This document shows positions 11,104 through 23,800 of a stretch of 64,000 nucleotides of DNA, piece by piece. The DNA is from Schizophyllum amplum. Lineage: Eukaryota > Basidiomycota > Agaricomycetes > Agaricales > Schizophyllaceae. The number at the start of each line of letters is the position of its first letter. The stretch's first letter is position 1. Position numbers and translations under genes: made by a program. The notes beneath the pieces are model-generated. The model searched no databases. It was not told the DNA's origin and saw nothing but the letters and a program-made list of their open reading frames with translations. Location: NCBI GenBank assembly GCA_007026445.1, contig VDMD01000003.1:806001-870000 (forward strand). Reading direction: 5' to 3'.

Positions 11104-14088
11104 TCATGTAGAGCCAGATGTCCGCGTACATGATCCATCCCGCGTGCGACTCTCGCAAGGAAGTTGCGTCATGCTACCACCCGCTCTCGAGCCGGTCCTC
11201 TGTGAGCTCCTTCGTGACAGGCCGACTTGAACGAACGACGTAGACCCGAGACCGTCTTCCTCGACCGCTAAAGGTGACGGTCTCGCGCTCGGACCGCCAT
11301 CCAACGCCTCCACATCTGAAATCTCCGTGTAGTCGTTGGTGTTGAAGGCCCTTCCCTCGTTCGTCTGCGAAGTACCTGGTTCGCTCAAAGCGCTCGGCGA
11401 TGTAGGGAAGGCATTGCTGGAGTGAACCGATGTCGTCCGTATATCAGCGTCGGCGATGTCAGACTCGAGGATTGGAGATCGATCCTGTTATGGTTCTGTC
11501 AGTCCGTGCGTCGAGGGACTGAGCTGAGAAACGAACCACTGGGCCTCTCGGCCCGTCCTCCTCAAGTCCTTCGTCCCAACGTAGATTTTGTGGGGCACCT
11601 GTGCGCTTGTTGCTGCGTCTCTAAAAGGACAGGTAAGCGTTGCAGATGAATAGGTATGATTGACGAAGTCTTACCGGCTGTGACTTCTTTCCCGTCGAAT
11701 CCATCGAGCGACCTCCCTGCGGCCGAGGAGTATGCAAATGCCGCTGAGCATGGATCTCCGCGCCTGGCGGAACATCGACGTCGGGCTCAGAGGATGCCTC
11801 GCACGCCGCATCGAGCGAGCTCTTCACTTGAGCGAACTCGGTCATGTCGGCCTTCTCTGGGGTCCATAGCGGTAGCGTTCCGGGCGGAATCATGCGAGTC
11901 CTGGTGTCCACGAGTTCGAACAAAGCGTAGACGGATGGAAGTCGAGGGTGCCCTGGCGCGATCGTGTCCAACGGCTGGAACGAGGCCAGTCGACGCGCAA
12001 GCAGAACGGCCGTTCTAGCTGACCACAAAACGCGGGACTTGTAGTCTCTCCAGTTGCCGCTCGGATCGGGATATCTCTCCAGCCAGTCCATGATTTCGCT
12101 GCTGAGATCGAGGCTGAGCTCTCCGACAGCAGACGCGTCTTCTTCCTGCATCTCAGCTCGGCTGAGATATGTAATGATTGCTGAAATGAGGTCCAGGAGA
12201 TCGATATAGTATCTCTCGGTATGCTGGTTTCTCCTCAAGATGTCTTGAGCAACAAGAAAGAGTTGTGTTCGAGTCCCTGCTGGCCGTGAGTCCGCGTGAT
12301 GTGGAGGTTAGGGTGACAGCATACCGTTCGTGCATTCGCGCGGCATTGCGTGTATCGCGTCGCGAAGCGAGCGACATACGACTGGGGGAATATCATGCAC
12401 GCCACGGCGCACAAGACCATTGTACATACGAATGATATGTTCGACATGCGCTTCGCCTTTGGTATCCAGAAGAGTATGCGAGATCAGCTCGCAAGCCGCC
12501 TGCGATGCCATCTGGGGATCCAGGGAGGGAAGTACCGCGCTCGCAAGATCGTCTTGCGCCGAAGGGAAATTGGCCTTGGATTTAGGTGTGCGCCTGACGC
12601 ACTGGAGGACATATTTGGCGTTGTCTGCGTTTTGTCGCATGCTCCAAAGGCAGTTCCAAAGCCAGTCGCGTAGATGTTGATGTTCAAAATTCAGCTCCAT
12701 GGAGCCCAGACATAGTCCGAGAGCGGTGGGCTCGTGACTCCAACGCGCGCTCTCGTCTCGACTCTGGGTCCAATCGAGATCCCACTGGGGCCACGCGGGA
12801 TATTTTCGATAGGGCGCCGCGAACGGCCGATCCACCGAGTCATTCCAAAGGGAGGCAACGGTATGAGAGAGCCAAGCGACCGAGTTGATGGCGAGGAGAG
12901 ACAGCTGCAGGAACAACCACGCCTGTGCAGACTTGTAGGGAAATTGGCTGGTGGTATGCAGATGAAGAAGTCCCAGGCGACAGAAAATGAACTGCGCCGT
13001 GGGAAGGATGGTGGTGACGACGAAGAACAACACGATGCACATGCCGAAGACGCTGATGACAGAGGCGACAACGGGCTGTATCTGCCAAAGCAAGTAGATG
13101 ATGCCGACAAGGAAAAGGAATAATGCCCCTTGCAAAAGGAGCGGAATCATGGTGACAATGGCGCCCACGTACCACCGCGACAGTCCTTGATATTTGACCT
13201 GCCGAACAGCGAGATTGGTCTTGTGGGAGCGGCCGGCGTCTCGCAGATACTCGCGTAACCACTGCTTTGACACAATGCCAATGAGAGCGGACGATAGGCT
13301 CAGCGTGAGGCTGCTGAACCAAAGACCATTGATCAAAGTCACGATGTTGTCAGGCAAGGAAGGGCGCGAGCTGTAAGGGCGGACGGCTGGGATGGTCGTA
13401 TTGGACATGATAGCGAGCATTTGCCTGAGGTAGTCGGCAGTAAGATCGTCGGGTTCTTCCATCAACCACTTGTAGGATTCGATGATAAAAGCGGTCAGGA
13501 CACCTGAGAATAGACCGGCCTGTGCATATGTGCGTGAATCAGTCAACGGCAACACAGCACCTGATTGGCACCCTGGGGCAACGTACGAAGACCAACAAGG
13601 TATCTATCTCCTCGCGCCAAACCTGGCATAGCGTTGCATCGTGGTCGTCGACCATGTTGGAGCACTCTTGCCAAGCAGTGTTCTCGCCTACCGGTTTGTT
13701 GATGAAGTTGTCGTCTCCAATATACCAGCGACCCTGATCAGAACAAATAAGTGTCATCCAGCAAGCCTATGACGGAGCTCACATCTTGTGGCGTAGACTC
13801 AGCCGCATCTCTCGAGGTGCTTGTACGAGGGCTTGCGGTGAAAAAGGTCGAAGACTGTAGGCTTGGGTCAATTCATCTTCGAGTTACATACGCAGAACAT
13901 ACATTCTCTTGCTTGGCGTTATACCTCTGCCAAGAAGAATTCGAGGCCTGCAAAACGTTCAGAGATCTGTCGAGCATGTACAAAGATCGATGGTCACTTA
14001 CGAACTCGGACCATTGTTGGCCGAGGTCCGGTGTGATGCCACGAAATGGGGCAAGGCATAGCTGCTTGAATTTGTCGAAGAAAAGCAT
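11104..14088 (-). CDS. DUF6535 multi-pass membrane protein
   Basis: DUF6535 proteins are abundant in Agaricomycetes and have no known function. The start ATG at 14088 gives MLFFDKFKQLCLAPFRG. Three short exons follow (ASNSSWQRYNAKQEN; SSTFFTASPRTS; GRWYIGDDNFINKP). The hallmark is split by an intron: VWREEIDTLLVF joins AGLFSGVLTAFIIESYKWL. Further membrane segments are near LWFSSLTLSLSSALIGIVSK and VGAIVTMIPLLLQGALFLFL, then a double-length segment to FFVVTTILPTAQF. The C-terminal half is soluble and helical. The last exons are disordered and acidic, ending CTRTSGST. I find about eight exons, all splicing cleanly, and roughly 850 residues. It lies 300 bp downstream of the patatin-like gene on the same strand. 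Confidence 0.85.
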
Positions 14089-14387
14089 TGGAAGAGCTTC
14101 AGGTCAGTGCTGCTGCGACAGCCGTGGAAGAGCAGAGCAGAGGGGGGCAGCACGTTGCTACCTCATGTTACATCTTGATTGCTGCCTGGGAACATCAGAA
14201 GATGCAGAAGGGCGCACGAGTTTGTCAAAGAACCGCCGTGACGGTGAGTGCCGAAACGAATCGATAATCGGCAGCCCGAATTTTGCTCGCGCATGCCACG
14301 GTCGGTACTTATGGCGAGAAGTGAGCTTACCACATACCTTGCCCGAGCGTACTCACATCACAGACATCATGACAACATCATAAATGT

Positions 14388-15553
14388 TCATCGACTGCTA
14401 CCATGCCGCGCCGCCCGCTCATTCATCATGGCGAGGACCAAGGCCATGATGAGCTCGTACACTGCCGTAAGATAGGGCGATATGAGCTCCTCCAATACCT
14501 CCTCTTGCTCCCAACGTATCTTCTCATCATACGAAGGAAAGGCTGGCGATAGACGGAAGTACTTGTTGTCGAAGTCGCCGTTCTCTGCTTGGAATGCCGA
14601 AGCAGTATGGTCGCAACAGTCCGCTAGACGTCGCAGGGTGGAGATTACCGACGGTGGTAGCCTGGGCTGATTGACGAATCTGCGAGGCGGATTCACCCCC
14701 ACCGTATCGGCCTTGCCGGGTCCAAGGCTCAGAAAGTATGCGACTTCTCGCGTGGGATAGAAGAACAGGGCCTCCTCGTACAGATCGAAAACAGGATTGT
14801 AGTGTTGGTCTCCGGCGTCTAGAAGCGTCACAGAGGATCGACCGTTCTGGACCGACAGCGGTTTGAAGAACGCAGGGTTGCTCATCGTAGCTCGGACGGC
14901 TTCCAGGAGCGTGCATTGCACCGTAGGTTCCGTGGTACGGGCGTAAGTCCGTATTTTGCGGAAGACAGTATTCCCTGACCCGTTATTTTCTCTGATGCAC
15001 ACGAATCTACAGGGCACTGAGATTTTCAGCTGCTTGTGCGCCGTTGGACGAAACTCACGTTTTGCATGGAAAGGAATGGGAATCAAGAATTGGTGTATCT
15101 TCGCCTTCACCAAACCGGTTGGAGATCTCCTTAAGGACCTTTTCGAATGGGGTCACCTTGAAATTTCCGCCGGCCTTGATCTGCGCGAAGACGTGATCGA
15201 CGACGCGCACGTAGCACTCGAGAGCGTTCTCGATAGATAGACGAAGTCGTCCAAGCAGCAGAGCAATGAAGCTGAAAAGACGTTAGTTGAATTACCCGTA
15301 GTCACGAAGAAACTCCGTACCCGCCAGTACCGCTTCCTGCGATAATATCGAAGTACTCGCAAGGCAGGGGGAGGCTGGGCAAGCCTACTGCTTGCTTGAA
15401 TTGCTGCAGTACGTCCCGTAGCAGGAGAAGCATTGTCAACCCTCGCACACCACCATCGTCTGAGAGAGCGGTTCAGTGCGTTGGGGATAAGGCTCTTAAC
15501 AATATCACGGTACCAAAAGCCAGTAATCGCATGCCAGGACCCGGTTTGGTCAT
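14388..15553 (-). CDS. Patatin-like protein with replaced catalytic serine
   Basis: Patatins are Ser-Asp phospholipases. Start ATG at 15553 gives MTKPGPGMRLLAF, and a spliced codon joins DDGGVRGLTMLLLLRDVL, the oxyanion-hole region (usual form DGGGxRG). The nucleophile elbow reads FDIIAGSGTGG where the family has GTSTGG, so the Ser position is Gly. The Asp motif region reads LLDAGDQHYNPVFDLYEEAL. Introns follow the GG of the elbow, and lie between PCKT and FVCIREN. The protein stops at 14388 after the patatin domain (about 350 residues), with no NACHT, TPR or ankyrin part. It is probably catalytically impaired. Some fungal patatin-like proteins carry GTGTGG-type elbows, so this may be a known subgroup. 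Confidence 0.85.
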
Positions 15554-16248
15554 CGATGGATAGACATTTTGCGCTGGAAGGTCACGATTGGGTCCAGGGC
15601 TGGCGTTGAACGACGGATTCGGGGAAAGGGAACGCTAGAAATATTGATCAACGTGCGCCGATGGCATACTATGCCAACGCACATACCACGGCCATGCAAA
15701 GAGGAAATCAGTCGTGACAGTATGCGTTAACGTTAGAGAACATGGGCAGAACACAGATCAGATGGTAGATGCCACAATGCGACGTTTCTCAGCGCACAGA
15801 ACACCCGAGAGAGGTGCCTCTGAAGCTGTGATGGCAGTTGAGGACAAGCAGTTGAAGTGCAGTCTGCTTCTCGGCTGTCGGTCCGCGGGCTCCGGAAATT
15901 CTTTGTCACCGAACATGGCATGGCAAAAGCTCCGGTGGAGAAACGTCAATGCGAGGACTCCTGAAGCTTGAAGCTTGAAGGCCTGATGATGAGTGCAAGC
16001 ACAGTCTGGTGATGGAGCGCCTAAGCGTCGTAGTGAGCGCAGAGTCATCTGAAAGATGATTTCGCTAGCACGGAGCAAGTCTAAGTCCGCATATATACCC
16101 TGACAGGGATGGCTATGAACTCGAAACACAACTTATGCTGCTATTATCCAATGATATACCTACTATACTATGATCCACCGTCGTGAGCATGTCTTATCCG
16201 TAAATGAATATCGTTACCTAGTGGTCGTGGCTGACCACCGCCTTGCAC
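15554..16248. other. Intergenic region upstream of the patatin-like gene
   Basis: Open frames at 15714-15971 plus and 15758-16129 minus overlap one another. Neither has a domain or splice support. A short direct repeat of GAAGCTT lies near 15964. No gene is called. Confidence 0.35.
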
Positions 16249-18446
16249 CTAACGCTCTCCCCGTTTCTCCTCTACTACGATGTCTACCCAAGACAATAGC
16301 ACACTCTCCAGCATATCCTGCCAGCCCTCATCCCTCCTTGCCACCACCTTCACATCGAAGATGAGCGGCGCGGTGAACTGAGTTTGCATGGCAGAGGGCG
16401 AGGCCGATGGTGTAGGACTCGCGCCTGAGCGCGACGTCGGCAGTCCGGGCTGCTGTATTGGCAGCAGGTAGCGCAATTTCATCGCTCTGTAGCAAGGCGT
16501 CAGTATCCACCAGCGTTGAGTTGAGAGGATATACACGCACCCGATCCACAGCCGGAGGTTGTCGATGCGCCGGAATGTCCACCCGGACTTGCTGCCCTCC
16601 TTCTTGTCGCCCGCCTCGTCTGCTTTCATCAACGCGATGATGTCGTGGATGCCGTCGGGATTGACGTAGCCCCACGGTTTCTTCGACCGCCGCACGCACG
16701 CGTTGTACGCCAGGCAGAGCAGCTGGCCCGAAGACAAGCTCCCCAGGAAGGCGTCGCGCGAGCTCGGCGGCGCGAGCACTTCGCGCAGGTGCGCAGGTAG
16801 CCCATCCGACAGGACAGCGTGGGCGCGAGCAAGCTCGTCACCGCCGAATGCGCCCCGGCGCGCCCAGGCTGGCACCTGGTCGTCGTCCAGGCTAGTATCG
16901 TCTGTCGCGGTCTCTCCTTCACCCTCCTCGATGTTCTCTGCGTCCTCGCTGATACCCTCCATGCCCTCGGGCTCCTCAGTAAGCGACAGCTCACCCATGA
17001 GATTCATCATGCCCGTCGTCACCCGCCGGTTCTTCTTGTCTATCGGCACGCCGCTGAAGAATGCGCCAATCTTCTTGTTCTCAGCAAGGCCAGCGCTGGC
17101 TCGGCGATTTGCAGTCCTGGAGCGGGACCGTTGTGCGAGGCGGCGACCTGCACGGTCCCATCCACGCTCGTCGCCTTGCTTGCCGTTGAAGAGCACCTCG
17201 TCGACGTCGTCAAGGTACTTGGTCACCGCGTTCCGCTCCTTCACCAGGCTATCGAGTTGAATATCCTGCTTGTAGAGCCAGCCATGGTCAACGACGAGAC
17301 GCTCATCCCAGCCCTCCCGCTTCTCCTTGCGCTCCTCCTCGTTATCAAAATGTATGTCGTCCTCGTCTTCCCAGACCGGGACGCGCTCCAAACGACCCTC
17401 GACTTGAATGAGTGAGTATGACAACGCTGCATCCCCGGTGGACAACATTCCGTCGCCATCTCGCTCCGAAGGAAGGTCGATTATGCCGAGGCCGTGTGCT
17501 GGACTCCGTCCGACCTCGGGAGTGACCGCGCCCGCACGCGCAGAACCGCTGCCTTCACTTTGCGCATCGTACGCATCGTCAGATAGCGGGAGACGACTAC
17601 GCTCCTCCAGCTCGCGCAGAACCTCGAGTAAGGAGATAGCAGAGCGGCGAATGAGCGTGAGCGGATCTTGCTGATGCGAGGAGTCAGACTGCCGTTGCTT
17701 GATCGCGCCAGGGCCCAGCTGTTTCGAACGATACTGGGCACGGATGGTGCCCGCAGATTCATCCGGCAGTGAAAGGACGTAGTTGCGGATCGCGCGAACG
17801 GTACGTGTGGTGATCTTGAGGGCGCCCAACACGTCAAAGGGAGTGGATGGAGGCGTCTCGTCGATACACCATGCGTGCGATACGGCGTTAAGATCGTCGA
17901 CGACACCTGGGAGGAGGGAGTCCGGGTCTGTCTCGAATGTCTTGAGCACAGGTGGAAATTGGCGCTCCCTTGAAGGAGGAACGATGGGAGATGGGGGAAG
18001 GTCAACGCCGAGCATATCCCTGCTGATAGATGAGGTGTTGCGGATATGTAGCGTGCCACCGAGCGCGGGGACAAGGCCCTTGTGAGTGGCGAGTGCGCTG
18101 TAATCGATCGTCAGCACTGTCTCGCCACCAGAACGTCGCAGCAACCTGCCCCGCTATGACGAGGAGGGCAACATGAACACACGCACTTCTTCTTCGCAGC
18201 AATCCCTGTCTTGGTGAAGTAATGCTGCAGATGCTCGATGCTCCCGAGCATCATCACGCTCTCCCGCTTCGCTGCGCTGCGGCTGAAGGGCTTCTGAGGT
18301 TTGTTGGCGGCGTTCATGTTGGGGTAAAATGCTGTCTGGCGTCGAGCCTTGCGAGCGGCAGCGGGATCTGGGGACGTTCCCGTCGATTCTGGCGTCAGAG
18401 GCATCGGAGAAGTCGAGGTCGACGCCGAGGAGTCAGAACCGGGCAT
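16249..18446 (-). CDS. Conserved fungal protein of unknown function, disordered and acidic middle
   Basis: The start ATG at 18446 gives MPGSDSSASTSTSPMPLTP. Exon 1 includes SIEHLQHYFTKTGIAAKKK, a block I associate with a widely conserved fungal family of unknown role. A 44 nt intron (GTGCGT...CAG) joins it to LLRRSGGETVLTIDYSAL. The centre is acidic and disordered (EDEDDIHFDNEEER; ISEDAENIEEGEGE). The C-terminal part is folded: AFLGSLSSGQLLCLAYNACV, KPWGYVNPDGIHDI, WTFRRIDNLRLWIG. An intron (GTGCGT...CTACAG) that keeps the frame open near 16500 should be removed, giving LWIGAMKLRYLLPIQ. The protein ends VDIVVEEKRGER. The conserved block at both ends makes this a real gene. Confidence 0.75.
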
Positions 18447-18682
18447 CTTGGGAGATATTGAATGAGAGACAGTGAGAAGGAGGCTGGGTATCAATAAAAT
18501 ACGTTCAACGACGCGTCCGCCGATGTGGTAGGTTGTAAAACATATGCGCCCACATCTTCTCATTACACGTTGATATCCGTGGGAATCTTCCTCCTATCAC
18601 GCCATTGTTCGTTTTACCCCCGCGATGAGGGTAGACCAATATACTCGTGGTGCAACTTATTTACAATGTGGTCGGGCTTCCT

Positions 18683-20691
18683 TTAACTCTCATTGTACCC
18701 TCTCGCTATCCCACTCCTGCCTTGTTCCAGCAGACTGGGCACATCCTCTCCAACCCGCTGCTCCAATCCCTGATACGAGCGGGACTGCAGATGTTGCACT
18801 GTCCGCGACATCAGCAAAAGAACCCACGAAAGCGATACATACGCATGAAAGCAAGTCATACGCACGGGCAGCGCTATCAGCCATTTTGATCAAGCCGGTC
18901 CCATTGGGTCGAGTGACGACGGCCGACCCATCAGCGGCTGGCGCGTCGGAACTGTGTTCTTCGGCTGGCGCACAGATGAGCAAGGGAGCGATGAGCAATG
19001 TGGCAGCAACATACCTCCGAACCGCCTGGCTTGCCTGTATTTACCGGTGACGAGCGAGAATATAGGCCTATCAGCGTCCTCCCTGGTCCCGTTGGCGTCC
19101 ATGTCTAGTAGAGTAAGAAACAAGTAGGATGACTTTTGAAGCGAAACCCACCTTCTACTGCCACACCATCTGCTGCCTCGGAATCTTGAAGTGCGCTCTC
19201 CGCCAACAACTGCTCAAAGTCGAGGACATATCTCCCTGTCCACTCCGGCTCGGGCTGCAGGGCAACCTGCAGCTCGAAGGGCGTGACGATGGGGCACATG
19301 AAGTCCTAGAGGTCGAATGAGCGATTGAAGTTGATCACCCCCAAAGCAGAGAAACCTGACCTTAGCTTCAATAAGACTATTCTCTGGACATGCTACCAAG
19401 ACGAAGCATTCAATTTCCATGAAGTTTGCCAGCTTTGCAGGGTTGAGCTTGCCGACACTGATCGTGTAGCTCTTCTTCTGCGCTTTCTTGAGGACCTCCC
19501 GCAGGTGTTTGATTAGGGGAAGGTAAGAGGCTGGTAACGGGTTTAGTGGAAGCGTCGAAGGACATGCATGGCGCAGAAAATGGGCCTTACCGACGCCAAG
19601 TGTCCCAACGAGGATGCCAAAGACGTCCGCATCACGGGCCTTTTGCACGGCAACGTAGCGGCGCATGAGCATGCGATTCGTCTTTGCGGATTCCAGCTTC
19701 ACATTGCGGGTAATTGGGTCGTAAGAGTACACCTGAAGATATGGTTGAGAAGAAAAAGGTGACGGATGATTGAGAGACTTGCGTCGCATGTCGAATGCGT
19801 CAGGAGAAGGTTGGTAAGAGACAGGCTTTCGCCACCGACGTAAAGGATGGTGTAATGATCTGCTGCGGCTTGGGATTTTATCGTAGAGCTAGAAGACGGG
19901 TCCATCCGAGTATAGGGGTCCTCGTAGAGAATATCCACGCCATCGCTCTGCAAGTCAGCGCGCAACCTGTTCAAGATATGTGCTACCATGGCTATGTGAC
20001 GGGTGAATAGAGCAGAAGATAGGGTTGCGTACCGATCTGGTGCGTGTAAGCCACGTCGTGGCGCAAAAGTATTGGCCTCTGGAAGTCGGTCGTGCGACAT
20101 TGCGCCACCAGGCGGGATACGCAGTCATCAACGTCAATATTTCTCTTGCCAAAGACGTACACGACAGGCAAGCGATATGTCCTACGATACCGTATCAACA
20201 GCAAATTTCTCGCGACCAAGCTATAGACGCACTGGCTCATGCATGCGTGGCCATAGTGCACTACCGCGTCCACGTCAGCGTGTTTGGCGGCAACTTCGTC
20301 GACGCAGCAGCTGGGACAATTGTCTTTGAAGGCGCTCGGTGCAGTCCAAGTCTACGCATACCTGCCATATGAAGTGTCTGCTAGCACGTAGAGCTCGCGT
20401 CCAGAACCAATCCGAGACATGAGAGCGCGGTAGATGGGCACAGAATAGCGGAGCATCTCGTCTGGGAACTGGAGTGCTGTCTGCACCGAAGTCAATTCCT
20501 GCTAGAGTACACTAGATGAAGCGCTGTACGCGTTTCCAGCCGTTCGTTATGATCTCTTGTGCAGTCCTAGAGATCTCGAAGTAGTCGTCAAGGTCGTCCA
20601 CATTTACCGGTATTTCAGGGCCAGATATCTCGATAGAGGTGTGAATGGCATCTTCGCCGGTGGAAGAGAAAGCGGAGTTTTCAGTCGACAT
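18683..20691 (-). CDS. DPH2: Diphthamide biosynthesis protein DPH2
   Basis: DPH2 partners DPH1 in the first diphthamide step, moving the 3-amino-3-carboxypropyl group of SAM to a histidine of eEF2. The start ATG at 20691 gives MSTENSAFSSTGEDAIHTSI. Later blocks are characteristic: ADTSYG spliced to SCCVDEVAAKHADVDAVVHY with GHACMSQ, TYRLPVVYVFGKRNIDVDD, NVKLESAKTNRMLMRRY, SYTISVGKLNPAKLANFMEI with ECFVLVACPENSLIEAK, and DFMCPIVTPFELQVAL. The C-terminus reads DRPIFSLVTGKYRQARRFGG and LQSRSYQGLEQRVGE, ending with LLEQGRSGIARGYNES. Conserved cysteines of the iron-sulfur fold (SCCVDE, GHAC, VACPEN) are present. There are about nine exons. It is divergent from YPP1. Confidence 0.93.
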
Positions 20692-20808
20692 GGCGGAAAG
20701 AGGCAAAGTGGACCAAAAATCAACGATCTGTGACAAGGCCTTCCGAATTCGGTCAGCCCATTGTCCGATGTGACGAATTAGACGCGTGACGCTCCTCCTC
20801 CCCCCGCC
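20692..20808. promoter_or_regulatory. Shared divergent promoter of DPH2 and YPP1
   Basis: Only 117 bp lie between the two start codons, so the promoters of both genes must overlap here or extend into the 5' ends. No TATA box is visible. Confidence 0.6.
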
Positions 20809-23800
20809 ATGGCACTGGCGAAAGACAAGCACTACTGGGGCCAGCTCCGTTCGGCATTGACAGGTGGGAACTGGGAGTCGAATCTCCCGGCCAAGGCTCC
20901 CAATGCGACGGCTCTGTCCTGGTCGGAGCTCTTCCGCAAGTTCAACAAGCACTGCACTGGGCACCGTGATGTAGCGGAAGTCGCGTCGCAAACGCATGCT
21001 CTAGCCCTTCTGCTTCTCGTCGCGACTAGGAAGAGTAGCGGCAGTGACGAGGGACCAGTTCCTGCTCTTCCCATCGCCATAGATGGAGAGTGCGTACTGC
21101 CGGAAGGACGACGCGACGACGCAAGGCAGGGGCTGGACGTGCTGCAGAAGTTGCACTCGACTAACTCCAATGTGCGTGCACAGTGGATCTGTTATCGCTA
21201 CCCTCTTACCTCGTTACAGATGATGAATCATGCACTGGCCTACTATGCGTACGCGCTAGGTGACGCCGAAGGGTGCATCGCATACTTGGATAAGATACCC
21301 GACATTGGTGCTCTGCAAAGCTCAATACCCACCGCATCCGCGACGGACGGCCTTGGACCTTCCCTCCAGGTACCGGGAGGCTCCTATGAGCCCTCCACTT
21401 CTTCCATCCACAGCGGCTTCGGTTCTGACGCGTCGGTCCTCACTCCTGATATACAGGATGGCCGCGCATGGGCCCTTACGGAAGCAATGCGTAGTATCTG
21501 TATCAAAGGTACGTTTGCATGTCTTACTATCTCTGTTCCCTCACTTATGCGTGTGCTACAGGCATGGCGTACGAGAGCTTGCACCCAGGCGATCACCGAT
21601 CCGCAATACAACAGTATGCCGAAGCGTTGCCCCTCCTGTCACTCATCAAAAGCGAACTCACCATATCCTCAACACCCTCATCCACTGGCGCAATCGACTT
21701 TTCCTCGTTCACCCGATACCGCGAACTTTGGCGTTGGGTGGACCGGCTGCTGTGGCGCGCCATCGTCCTGGTGGCGCGCTGCTGCGACGTGCTTAACGAT
21801 GATATGACGCTGCCAGAGTCCTTATGGACATGGCTGAACCATTATAGCGCCGTCAGCGCCTTCTGGCCGCCCGACTTCCATAGTGAGCATCGATCTACCA
21901 TCTGCGTCCTGTACCTGCGCTCCCTCGTGCTCAAGCACGGTCAAACGTCAAACGAGTCGACGAACCTCCCGTCTACGTCTGCACCTGGTACGAAGCCGCC
22001 TCCATGGGTCCACATAGCTCGTGTCGTCATCCAGGAATACCATGCGATCCTCACCGCTTCGTCAAAATTCCCCCGTGCCGGAGAACGGAACACTCGCGTC
22101 GAGGACTTCGTCGACCTCTGCGTCGCTGTCTGGGAGACCAGCGGAGCGTATGGGGATCACGCAGGCTGGGTCATCGACGTGAGTCCGCCATCACACAGAT
22201 CCCGACTGCGGTTAATATTCAAGCCAATAAGATCCTATGGTGGGCGACACGCCTCACGTTCAACTCGTTCCGAATATACCGCCATATGACACGCTTGTTT
22301 TATGTGTCAGGCGACCCTGAACTAGCAAAACGAACCCTGCGACTCTACGTTCAGGTCGTGAGCAAGGCGCACCAGGCCAGTGACGCTGGAGTAGGCGCCG
22401 ACGCCGATACCGACCGGCAATGGGTGGAGACGCTTGCCTCCGGCGCACGCATGCTTTGCGATATCGCCTCGTCGCTTCCTGGACTCGAGGGCGTCGAGCT
22501 GGTCCGTGAAGCCGGCACGCTAGTCGAAAAAGCAAAGACTAGACTAGCAGCTGAGGAGGTCGGCCTCGCTGCATCAATAGCATTGGCTGAAGGCGTCTAC
22601 AACTCAATATTGGCTTTGAAAGGTACCTTCCTCTTTGGACCTGCTGTTTTCCGCATTCTGACGTGTAGTCAGAGCAGAATCCTCACTTCCGCCCAGAACG
22701 CTTTGCCAGCGCGCACAAGGCGTTCATGAAGTCCGTAGAACTATGCGGGACACCTGCCGGCTTCTTTCATCTCGCCGTGTCTCTGGCGCGCCCTAGCGAC
22801 GACCAAGACTTGGACGCTGCGATATCGTACACGGCCTTCGCCATGGAGGGCGATCCGAAGGAAATTCGCTACTGGCATCTCATGGCTTTGTTACTCTCGG
22901 CGAAGGAACAGTGGCAAGCCGCGCGTGCGATCGTCGAGGAGGCCGAGCAAATTGGAGAGCCCCAGCCCGAGCCCATCGACGGCTTGACGCCTATCGCGGA
23001 GTTGCCCACTGTCGAAGATGGGAGCACTATTGACGGGTTGCCATCGTCTTCTACAGCAAGACCGTATGACAAGCAGCCCATCTACGCGTTAGGCGACGAG
23101 GCGGAGGTGCCCTCTTCCGACGACCTGCTGAAGCCTGCGCTTGACCATCCGCCGCCTTCGCAGCAAGACCTGCTCGAGCATTCGTTGCAATTGCGCATGA
23201 CGCAGATCGCCTTGACGGAGTATATGGACGGGCCGGAGGGTGCAGCAGAGCAGGGCGTCGAGATCTTCCAATGGGTTGCCGAGAAGCGCAATGGGTCTAC
23301 TGACTCGCAGCGTGAGTGACTCCTGATATAGTCATGGCTTTGCTCAGGCTAATATCATACATCTCAATAGGCCGCGCTTCCCTGGACGTTCGTCGGTCGC
23401 AAGACCTTCATTCCACCACAGGAATGTCTACGGGCGGCCATAGTGCACGGCCGACAGTGAAGCCAAGCGGCCAAGAGGCTGCCAAGGCGGAGGACGACCA
23501 TACTGCAAATTCTTCGTCAATACCCATCACTGTATCTCCCGCGACACCCAGCGAGCAGTCACATCCACCGCTGTCAGCCGCGCAGGAGAAAATAGCAGCC
23601 GAGAACCCGCTGCCGGACCGTTTGTCAGGAGGGTCGCGGCTGTCTGATCGTCACTCCACCCATAGCCGCTCGCGACCTAAGCGGATGCAGCAGGCGCTGA
23701 AGGACCGCGTGCACCAAGGGCATGCTCGGCTTAGCACGATCTCGAAGAAGCTCGGCAGTGGTGTCGTACGCAACGGCAGTCTGAAGCGGTCGCGCTCAGC

